Below are positions 56,830-64,000 of a DNA stretch of 64,000 bases, one piece after another. The stretch covers positions 27,998,998-28,062,997 of the forward strand of contig NC_088791.1 in the NCBI RefSeq assembly GCF_011386835.1, given 5' to 3'. The position numbers and the translations under genes are program-made. The notes beneath the pieces were generated by a model that had not been told where the DNA came from, made no database searches, and was given only the letters and a program-made list of their open reading frames with translations. The DNA comes from Chrysemys picta bellii (taxonomy: Eukaryota; Chordata; Testudines; Emydidae). Each line of letters begins with the position of its first letter. Position 1 is the first letter of the stretch.

Positions 56830-58285
56830 ATATGAAGTCTGATGGGATTTTATGTAGAAGCCCATGGGGCCGTGGGTTATATGAGGGTGATATGAAGAGC
56901 TGGATGGGGGATGACCATAAGCATGGAAGAGCATATATTCTAGTGGGTCCCAAGGGTAAAAGGGGCTATTGGGAGAGTAGGTATCCCAGTTGGTCCGGTC
57001 CTCTGGGAAGGTATAGGGAAGTATGGGGCGGGCTGGTATCCCAGTGGGAGTATTATGGCTGGCGCTGGGAGGGGTCATCTCTCCTTGTGTCCCCTAGAGG
57101 GAATTGGGAGGGGCAGGGGGTCATGTCTATCCAGGAAGATCTCAGAGGTATGGGAGGGATGTGTCCTGCAAAGATGAAAGAGTGTCCAAGGGTGTCCTGT
57201 CCCAGCAGGATGAGGGATAGGTGCACGGGAAGAGATACCCTGTCCCAATGGGCTATGTAGGCAGGGTACCCCCTGTTCCAGCTGGATGAGGCAAAGGAGA
57301 GGATCTCTCTCAGTAGACTATTAAGGGTACTGTGGGGTGCCCCAGCAGGGGTATGTTCTGGTGGGAAGGGTGGTCCCCAAGTCAGGAGGGATTCCCCTAC
57401 GGGATATGGGAGGGGAGAAGTGTGCCCAGCGGGGATATGGGAGGGCCCTGGAGTGGCTGTTCTGGAGAAATATGGAGGAGAGGGGGAATCTTGGGAGAAC
57501 TCTCCTCACAGAATACTAGGAGTTCCTGGGAGGCTGTCCCAGAAAGACAGAGGTCTGTCCCAGCAGGATATGGAAGAGCCCGCCCCAGTAGGATATGGGG
57601 GGGTTCCAGGGTCCCTTGGGGGGGGGGCTATCCTGGAAGGATATGGGGGGAACAAGAGAGGTTATCATAGAGGAATATGGGGTGGCTCGGAGGCGGCTGT
57701 CTGGAGGGAGATGGGGGTCCCATGGGAGGTCCATCCAAGCAGGATATGGGGAGTCCTGTGGGGAGGGAGGCTGTCCCAGACTGATGTTGAGGTTTCCCGG
57801 GGGACCCAATGCCCGCGAGATATGAGGAGTCCCATGGGGGTGAGGGTTTCTGGGGGACCCGATGACAGCAGAATGGGGGGGTTCTGGGAGGGGAAGGCTG
57901 TCCCAAAGGGATGTCAACGGTCCTGGGGGAGCCCCATGCTGGAAGAATATGGGGAGTCCCAGGGGGGAGGCTGCACCAGAGAAATATGGGGGGTTCCATG
58001 AGGGGGCTGTACCCAAAGGATATAGAGAGTCCGGATGTCCCAACCCGGTGGGATATGGGGAGTGCCATGGGATGGCATCGCGGCAAAATAGGGGGGTCCC
58101 GCGAGGGGAGGCTGTCCCGAAGGGATGGGGGGATCCCATGGGAGGCTGTCCGGGAGAAATAGGGGGGCTCCGTGAGGGGACTGTCCCGGACGGATGGTGG
58201 GGGTCCGGATGTCCCGTCGGGATATGGGGAGTCCCGCGGGGGGGGCCGTCCTAGAGGAATGGGGGGCCCGGCGGGTTATGGGGGA
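56830..58285. repeat. G-rich degenerate minisatellite
   Basis: Dozens of imperfect units built from GCTGTCCC, AGGATATGGGGAG and GGTCCCATGGGG, with unit spacing of roughly 30-75 bases. Units are more regular between 57330 and 58250. The long glycine/proline-rich frames on both strands (for example 57420-58001 and 57516-58139) come from the repeat and are not genes. It ends only about 15 bases from the splice donor of SRPK exon 2, so it lies at the start of that gene's intron 2. Confidence 0.9.
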
Positions 58286-58304
58286 GGCGAGGCTCCGCAC
58301 TCAC

Positions 58305-58377
58305 TTTTTGTGCTTGTCCCTCCTGCCGGCCGCCGCGGGCTGCTTGGGCCGCCGCCTCCGGGCCTGCAGGGCCAGCA
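58305..58377 (-). CDS. SRPK-family protein kinase, coding exon 2
   Basis: SRPK proteins phosphorylate serine/arginine-rich splicing factors in cytoplasm and nucleus. This 73-nt minus-strand exon follows CTCTCCCCAG and ends at GTGAGT. Read in phase with exon 1 it gives VLALQARRRRPK followed by QPAAAGRRDKHK. SRPK1 (KVLALQARKKRTK) and SRPK2 (MSSRKVLAIQARKRRPK) share this start and the same exon junction after the fourth or fifth residue. The alanine-glycine insert before DKHK is unusual, and SRPK2 is normally very conserved, so SRPK3 or a divergent SRPK1/2 is possible; I leave the paralogue open. If the donor is ignored, a stop follows immediately (KHKK then TGA), which is why exon structure matters. 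Confidence 0.72.
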
Positions 58378-58485
58378 CTGGGGAGAGACGGGCACAGGTT
58401 AGTGGGCGCGCGCGGGTACTTTCCTCAGCCCCCCTCGGAGGAGCCGGTACCGCTGCCGGGCTCCCGCAGCCGCCCGGGATGGTAC

Positions 58486-58501
58486 CTTTCCGGGAGCTCA
58501 T
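58486..58501 (-). CDS. SRPK-family protein kinase, coding exon 1 (start codon)
   Basis: On the minus strand ATGAGCTCCCGGAAAG ends at a GTACC donor. It encodes MSSRK plus the first base of the next codon, the amino terminus shared with SRPK2 (MSSRKV) and close to SRPK1 (MERKV). The intron to exon 2 is 108 bases. I chose this ATG because it joins in phase to exon 2 and yields the family signature MSSRKVLALQARRRRPK. The first exon is too short for any open-frame search. The long open frame running through both (58301-59002) is only a read-through of CpG-rich sequence. Later exons with the kinase domain should lie to the left; I did not find them in this window. Confidence 0.7.
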
Positions 58502-58769
58502 CGCTCTGCCCCGCCACCGGCCCCTCACCCGCCGCCCGCCAGCCGGGTCCGAGCGCCGGGCACGGAGCAGCAGCAGCCCCTCCAGCGAACGCGCAGGCGC
58601 AGCCCCCCGGCAGGGCCGGCGAGGGACAGAAGGGGCGGGACGGTGAGAGGGCGGGCAGGTACCGCCCAGGCCGCGGGTCTGCAGCGCCCTCCCTTCCCTA
58701 CTGGCTTCGTTAGTGCCTCCCAGCCTTCCCCAGGGTCCCAAGAGCAGCACCTCGCGTCCCCAGTGGAGA

Positions 58770-58940
58770 CCGGGCGCCTTTACGCTAGGCACTGTACACA
58801 CAGTACTAAGAGGCAGGTCCTGTCCCACGGACCTTACAAACAAGCCAGAGGAAAGAAGACCAGGCTGCTGGGGGGAAACTACTTGCCCCACCTGGCCAAT
58901 GGGCTCACAGCCAGAAAGAGAACCCAGCTCTCCCACCCCG
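58770..58940. repeat. Old SINE/LINE-like interspersed repeat
   Basis: TAGGCACTGTACACACAGTA, GTCCTGTCCCACGGACCTTA and AACTACTTGCCCCACCTGGC resemble a widespread amniote repeat (MIR- or L2-related). It sits 270-440 bases upstream of the SRPK start codon. Confidence 0.4.
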
Positions 58941-59904
58941 TACCCTGATAGTCTTGCTGCTGGACCCCTCTGTTTCCCTCTCTTCACCACTCTCTCTTTC
59001 ATATTAGAAAAAGGTTTTAAGCAGTGTTCTCATATTCATGTTTCCTAACACCTTCCAATATATATTCCTGCAACCTTTTTTGTTTTGTTTTGAGAACCTC
59101 TAACAACTCCATTGCTCCTGGCAGGACTTGGATTTTGGCAGGGGAACAGGCCTGAGGTCAGAGAGATGCCTTTTGCTACGGAGATAAAATTCCATTCAAA
59201 GTTAGCCTAGTTATAAACTGTTGAAAATTACCCTTTTTCTCTATGTGGTTTGTGTAGTATGGCTTGATTTAGTAGTATACCCCAAACCCTGAGCAATGTG
59301 AAGGCTCTCAGTTCAGCATTACACACACACAGCACAAACACTGCATGAGTCACATATACATTGCACTGGGAACTCCTAGGAGTAGAGTTGTTACCAGTTT
59401 AGCTGTGGTAATAGGACAGGGAGAGAAAGACACTGCCCATTTCCTTCTTTGGATATCACATGAAGAAAGAACTGGATAAGAACCCCAAAAGAGGAGACCG
59501 TGGTGCATAATGGAAGTTGTAGTCTGATGAAAAACAACACAGCCTATAGAGGAGACTGAGAACATGAGGCACCTGGACTACCACTCCCATAAGGCACTGT
59601 GGTGGCATTTCTGAATTTAAATATTTTGGTTTTCTATTTTTTGTCAACAAGTCAAAATTTTCCCCGGGGGGATATTTGTCAACCAACTCTTCTATTCATG
59701 CATAGGTCACCCATTGTTTCAAAGTGTTATTCAACCTCCTCTAATGGCAGATTCATGTAGGAAAACACATCTCCTCTGTTACAATTCCATGTAGTTAGTC
59801 TGGTGGATCAAGTGGTGGAACTCTGTACTATACTACTGAACTTTCAGTATTCAGATACTGCTGATACATGATGGGGGACAGCTCTGTATAACTAAAGCTG
59901 ATGC
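58941..59904. other. Upstream flank of SRPK, non-coding
   Basis: Mixed composition. Two inverted sequences resembling the ZNF143/Staf site ACTACAA-TCCCA--ATGC lie at 59505-59523 (minus) and 59577-59595 (plus). No exon recognised. Confidence 0.35.
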
Positions 59905-61100
59905 TGATTGATGCAAGATCTGCCACTACCAACAATACATGACTTAATCAGTGATGAAGTACCTGATATAATGTTCATCAATGAGACCTGTCTGGATGAC
60001 ACTGCAGTCCCTGTGCTCGCCCACTCCCCAGGATATTCAGTACACCACATACCTAGACAGGATAAGAAAGCAGGTGAGAACTGCATTCATCATCTCTGCA
60101 AATATCAAAAGCAAGAGAGGCGCTTCAGGTGAGGTAAGACAACTTCATTTAAATTCATTCATCTGACAATAGAAACCAAAGCCAACATAGATGTTATGCT
60201 TATTTAGAGACCACCACAGACAAAAAGATTCATAAAAGTGGTGAAATACCCCACATTTGCCATCCTGGGAGATTTCAGCACTCACACTGACAAGGCTGCA
60301 GATGCGAAACCCGCAACATTCAATCTCACTTGTCCCACTAGGACTTTCACAAGTCATTTCTATTCCAACCCACTCAGCTAGTCATATCCTGGACATGATC
60401 TCCAGCCTAGCTATCATGATAGAAGACATTACAACCCGGCCAGTGTCTTGGCCACACCATCACCCCATTAAGGGAGTGGGAAGAGACCATCCAGCACTCT
60501 AGCAACAAGAAAGACCAATGATCCTGATTTAACCTTAAGGACTCCAACAAATTCTAAAACCTGCTTAAAGGACAACAAGTCAAAGACTTGGAGAATCATT
60601 ACCATTCTACAGTGCTCTCAGCCATTGACAAACCGGCCTTACAAATGGCCCCTTCTTTGCCATCACTCACACAGATCTCCTTGGTTTTCAGATATCCTGT
60701 GTGGGTGAAGAGTGAGGGGCAGAAACTCAAGCACTGATGGCTGAAAACAAAGGCTGATTCAGACAGTATGAAACAACAAATTCCTCAAAGCCTATGCTAA
60801 GCCTGTATTACTGTCCAAGAGAATTTTCCTATTGGCCTCTACTGAGGCTGCCAAATCCTGCCACAAGGAGCTATCTAGGGTGGTAAATTGTTCAATTAAT
60901 CCTGAATGCCTACAGTCTGCATCAGAGCTAAGCACCAAGCAATGTAAATAACTATCATCCTACTTTGCTGAAAAGATCACGCACATTCAGGAAGCGCTGT
61001 CGAACAGGATAGGTCCTCTCTGTCTGCACCCACCCACCAATAGCCCATCTGCATTCTCAGAGTTTAATACATCCACTCATCAAGAAGTTCTGGATACTTC
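59905..61100 (+). pseudogene. L2-like LINE endonuclease domain remnant
   Basis: This is an AP-endonuclease-type domain that nicks target DNA for a LINE. Motifs appear in order across broken frames: DIMFINETCLDD (catalytic Glu region), GYSVHH with R-DKKAG, FAILGDFSTHTDKA (the GDFN-like motif), and later SHILDMISSL and HHHPIK where active elements have an SDH motif. The spacer YFAEKITHIQEALSNRIG near 60960-61010 is typical of L2 between nuclease and reverse transcriptase. Stops and frameshifts are many; it is old. Confidence 0.6.
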
Positions 61101-61139
61101 TGTTACCCTAACAGCATCACAATGCAACAGCAAGCTAAT

Positions 61140-61935
61140 AACATTCTGATCATTAATATTATTGTGTGGTATATGTATGGAGGATAATTACAAACATGCA
61201 AAATTATGTTATCAAACTGTGTCTGCCAGGAAAGGCTAAAGTTACCACACTCTAGACAAAGAAATGTGGTTCTGCCACGTGGAAGGTATTTCCAAGGTAC
61301 ATGAACAGACAATGGGATGCAATTTATATAGAAGATAAATAGGACCATCAAGCTGATAATTTGAGGAGATTTCCCTCTGCTGTGATGCTCAGAGGTTGAG
61401 TTTTCAGGGAACAGATCAATTTGCATTTTAGCAAGCACCAGCAGGGGAAGAAACCAGCATGGAACTTCCTTCGCCCCCAAACTCCATGTTGCCTTCCTCA
61501 CAGTTTGAATGAACTTTACTTTGGGGGTTAATCTTTGGAAGAATCCATTTCAAAGTTGCACAGAACCTCAGGTTATCTGTCAACAAAGACGACAAAGAAA
61601 CCAAACACCTTGGACTTTGTGGGAGATTCTGAGCAAATGGGTGGTCAGCCCTCTTGCTGGAAGGTAGATTGGTAAGGAAACTACCTTGAATGAAGGCTGT
61701 ACCTAGTTTTGTTAAGTCTTAGCCTCTAAAAAGCATTTGTCACTTTTATTTGCTTTTAACCATTTCTAGCTCTATCCTTTACACTCAGTTAAAATACTAT
61801 CTTCTTTTGTTAATAAATTTGTTTTGCTTTTAATCTAAACAAACCCAGTGCTGTGTTTGACTTAAAGTGAATGTTAACTCCAGTAAATGTGGCAAGCTGG
61901 TGGGTATTGTATCTTCAAAGGAACAAACAAACCTT
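61140..61935 (+). mobile_element. LTR-like unit with AATAAA inside L2 remnant
   Basis: The L2 homology stops near 61100-61140. AATAAA at 61812-61817 followed by a T-rich and GT-containing stretch (TTGTTTTGCTTTTAATC, GTGCTGTGTTTGAC) fits an R-U5 region. Exact ends are not defined. Confidence 0.35.
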
Positions 61936-62035
61936 AATATCTTTCTGCGTGGTTCAGGAGAGGGATAAACACTGCACAGTGCATGGTTTGGGGAAAATTT
62001 GGGACTGGGGATTGTTGGGGTCACTCTGCCAGGTG

Positions 62036-62525
62036 CAGGGCTGGCTCTAGCTTTTTTGCTGCCCCAGGCAAAAAAAAAAAAAAAAGGTGGCTGGACTGCC
62101 AAACAAAAAAACCCAAAAAACGGCAGCCACAGGAAGCGTGTGGAGGGCGGTCAAGGCGGCTTGCAGGGGGGTGAAGGGCGGCACCCGCCCGCTCCCTCCA
62201 CCCATGGGCAGCCCTCCGGCCTTGGGGTGCCTCTCCTGGCCGGGCAGGCAGAGCCCCCAGGGGCTGCAGGAGGTGCTGGCTCAGCCGCTCCTTTAAAGGC
62301 GGCTCGGCCGGGCTGGGTTCAGAGCGGCGCGGGAGGCAGAGGCCGGTGCAGGCGGGAGGCAGAGGCGCATCCTGGGGAGCCTGGCGGCACGGTGAGCGGC
62401 GGGGATCGCTAGTTCGTGCCCCTGCAGGGCTGGGCTGGCCGCCCCAAAATTGGCCAGAATGCCGCCCCTTACAATGTGCCACCCCAGGCACGTGCTTTCT
62501 CATCTGGTGCCTGGAGCCGGCCCTG
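62036..62525. mobile_element. hAT transposon, 490 bp, exact 8-bp TSD
   Basis: CAGGGCTGGCTCTAG and CTGGAGCCGGCCCTG are inverted ends. GCCAGGTG flanks both sides (62028-62035, 62526-62533). An A run (62071-62085) and GC-rich interior; no transposase. Confidence 0.92.
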
Positions 62526-62767
62526 GCCAGGTGTAACCAAGGCTGGTGGAGGCCAGAGTGTGGCAGTGGTGTAACAACGGGTTACTGGAATCAGAAGTCC
62601 TGAGTCAGAGCTCCTTAACACAGAGACACAGAGTGCATGCTTGTATGCTGTCTGAAAGCATCCACGCAAGAGAGTTACAGCAGCAGAGCATTTTGGGCAC
62701 TCAGGGTTACAGGGCAGGCAGTGACAACTCCTCACAGGTCTGGATTGCATTCCAGAATATGACAACC

Positions 62768-62885
62768 TGTCACAGAGCAGCCCCTCCTGGAGCACCCTCC
62801 TGCAGCAGGCAAAAGAAAGGCAGGTGTGCCTGCTTCAGTTTCATTCCTTTAGACACTCGAGAAATAATCCAAACCAGCTTCCCAA

Positions 62886-62923
<38 letters not shown>

Positions 62924-63703
62924 CCCTTGTGGAGCTTATTTATTATAAAAGTCCAGTGCGCATAAATCATAACAAAAGTCCCAAAACCATAGTCCAGAAT
63001 TCTCCTGCATCATCTAAACAGTACATGCAAAATACAGCCCCAGCATCTCTCATCATACCCTGGTTCTTCAACACAGCCCTCTCCTGTCCTTGTAACAGGA
63101 CAGCTATCCTAGCCCTTCCAACTAGAGGGCAACCCCACTCTTGCCAGCAGGGCCCTTCTACTATCCTCTCTGCTGGGAGCATCCTTGCCAGGGGAGCATC
63201 CCTCATATGCCCTGGGCCTCTCATGGTTTCTCTGGCCCTGCAGATGTCAGCTGGTAAGCTCCTGCACTGGTCCTCTGCCTTCAGCCCTCTCCAGCTCTTG
63301 GCTCTGTCTCTCTATCTTAGAGCTAGCAGGCAACTCCCTCTGCTGCTCCTCCTGGCTTGAGCCTTCTCCAGCCCTGGCTCTCTGGCTTGGGGATGCCAGC
63401 CAGCAAACCCCTCCTGCTGGTCTCCTGCCTTCAGTCTTCTCCCACTTCCCAAACATACAGCCTCCTAACCAATTCCTTCCTCTTTCCAGGGGGGGCCTGC
63501 TGAGAGCTTCCTGCTGTCTGCAGCTTTCCCCAGTGACCTCCTCCAGGTTCCTGGCTTTTCTTGACTGACTTTCACTGGGACTCCCCCCGACCTTTTATAG
63601 CTCCCATGTGGTGCCCTACCCTCTTAACTGGACAAATGGGAGCACTTGATCTCCATAGGAGTGCTCGACCTAGTTCATTCACATAGCCAGCCTCCCTGTG
63701 ACA
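62768..63703 (-). mobile_element. LTR-like unit on the minus strand with TATA box
   Basis: TGTCACAGAGCAGCC at the left and GGCTGGC/CTCCCTGTGACA at the right give TGTCAC...GTGACA inverted ends. A minus-strand TATA box (CTATAAAAGG, plus 63591-63600) lies about 110 bases from its 5' end, setting the direction. The flanks CAACC and ACACC are not a convincing duplication. Confidence 0.6.
62887..62922. repeat. (TA)18 microsatellite
   Basis: Eighteen uninterrupted TA units inside the minus-strand LTR. Confidence 0.95.
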
Positions 63704-63709
63704 ACACCC

Positions 63710-64000
63710 TAAAATGCATGCAAGTACCAGCAATATGCAGATGAGACACAGTTCTAGCTATCTTTCACCACATACAACTACATCACTATCACCAAGATGT
63801 CCAAATGCTTGGATGAGATCAGCTCATGGGTTAAGAACAGCTGGCTGAAACTGAACCTGAGCAAAATAGAAATGATGCTGGTGGGCAGAGAATAATATTT
63901 TGAGGATTTTGCAGCCATGGTGCAGTCTCTTTTGACTGAAGGTTCACATCTACAATTGGTCAATTCAGTTAATAGTTTAGGAATCCTCTTGGATTCCTCG
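63710..64000 (+). pseudogene. L2-like reverse transcriptase remnant (motif C onward), runs off window
   Basis: The frame reads QYADETQF, then a stop, LSFTTYNY, CLDEISSWVKNSWLKLNLSK and MMLVGRE, then SLGILLDSS at the window edge. This is the L2/CR1-group pattern YADDTQLY, W-N-LKLN-SKTE, LG--LD. The second catalytic aspartate of YADD is glutamate. It probably belongs to the same element as the nuclease at 59905-61100; the intervening palm region is missing and replaced by LTR and hAT sequence. Confidence 0.7.

Larger units (their letters stand above)
58290..58700 (-). promoter_or_regulatory. CpG island at the SRPK gene start
   Basis: Dense CG dinucleotides and very high GC content cover coding exons 1 and 2 and the sequence upstream of the ATG (58502-58700). 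No TATA box is obvious, as expected for a housekeeping CpG promoter. The minisatellite to the left is GC-rich but CpG-poor by comparison. Confidence 0.75.

Noticed and set aside
57420..58139. Long glycine- or proline-rich open frames on both strands (193 and 207 codons)
   Set aside because: They lie in the minisatellite, mirror each other across strands, and follow the repeat unit; no splice or start context.
58305..58501. Naming the gene SRPK1 or SRPK2 outright
   Set aside because: The start MSSRK favours SRPK2, LALQAR favours SRPK1, and the insert fits neither; kinase-domain exons are not visible.
58301..59002. 233-codon minus-strand frame taken as one protein
   Set aside because: Only its last residues and MSSRK are meaningful; a splice acceptor and donors show that these are two small exons with an intron between them. 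The rest is CpG-island and repeat sequence.
62021..62503. 160-codon minus frame and overlapping plus frame
   Set aside because: Coincides with the hAT at 62036-62525.
1..64000. CRISPR arrays, tRNA, rRNA or bacterial-type operons
   Set aside because: No regularly spaced repeats with unique spacers, no cloverleaf or rRNA core sequence recognised, and no adjacent same-strand gene series.

Overview
The window reads as non-coding DNA from a sauropsid nuclear genome, most likely a turtle; a crocodilian is possible. This rests on the repeat content: several generations of CR1 LINEs with the FADDT reverse-transcriptase motif and the ATTCTATGATTCT-type 3' end, Penelope-like elements (PLEs) with a GIY-YIG nuclease and a tail common in turtle genomes, many hAT elements with 8-bp target duplications, TA-flanked mariner/Tigger-like elements, solo LTRs and MIR-type SINEs. 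No bacterial operons, tRNA or rRNA genes, or CRISPR arrays were seen. Most long open frames are shadows of repeats.

Host genes. The clearest host signal is the 5' end of an SRPK-family serine/arginine protein kinase gene on the minus strand. A CpG-rich region (about 58290-58700) carries coding exon 1 (58486-58501) and exon 2 (58305-58377). Joined at consensus splice sites these begin MSSRKVLALQARRRRPK, the SRPK1/SRPK2 amino-terminal signature. Transcription runs leftward, so much of the window may be SRPK intron or downstream DNA; I found no kinase-domain exon. Two weaker exon candidates are a plus-strand terminal exon with a polyadenylation signal (2184-2332, AATAAA at 2405) and a 58-nt minus-strand exon (18342-18399).

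Layout. 1-1240 PLE copy; 1469-1851 hAT; 2184-2410 possible last exon; 4247-5515, 8503-9946 and 11832-12868 CR1; 13370-14840 a LINE with an RNase H region split by a solo LTR; 19190-19447 hAT; 20149-20916 a TTAA-flanked element; 21052-22240 a longer PLE copy; 23766-24433 solo LTR; 27874-29325 a Tigger-like element with a hAT and a PLE palindrome inside it; 33322-33787 LTR; 35470-36010 CR1; 36590-37321 hAT; 37744-37931 and 38724-38957 palindromic PLE tails; 39423-41100 CR1; 41665-44476 DNA transposons; 44994-46450 a four-layer nest; 47010-47950 LTR; 51417-51726 hAT; 53384-55164 CR1; 56830-58285 G-rich minisatellite; 58290-58700 SRPK promoter and exons; 59905-64000 an L2-like LINE broken by LTRs and a hAT.

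The most interesting system is the PLE family. Its tail carries a hammerhead-ribozyme-like core (CTGAAGA, hairpin II, GAAA, a 2-bp stem III, then TC). Two independent copies start within one base of the predicted cleavage site. Four short copies are inverted, fold-back versions of the tail, each bounded by its own 12-13 bp target duplication, so they appear to have inserted as units.
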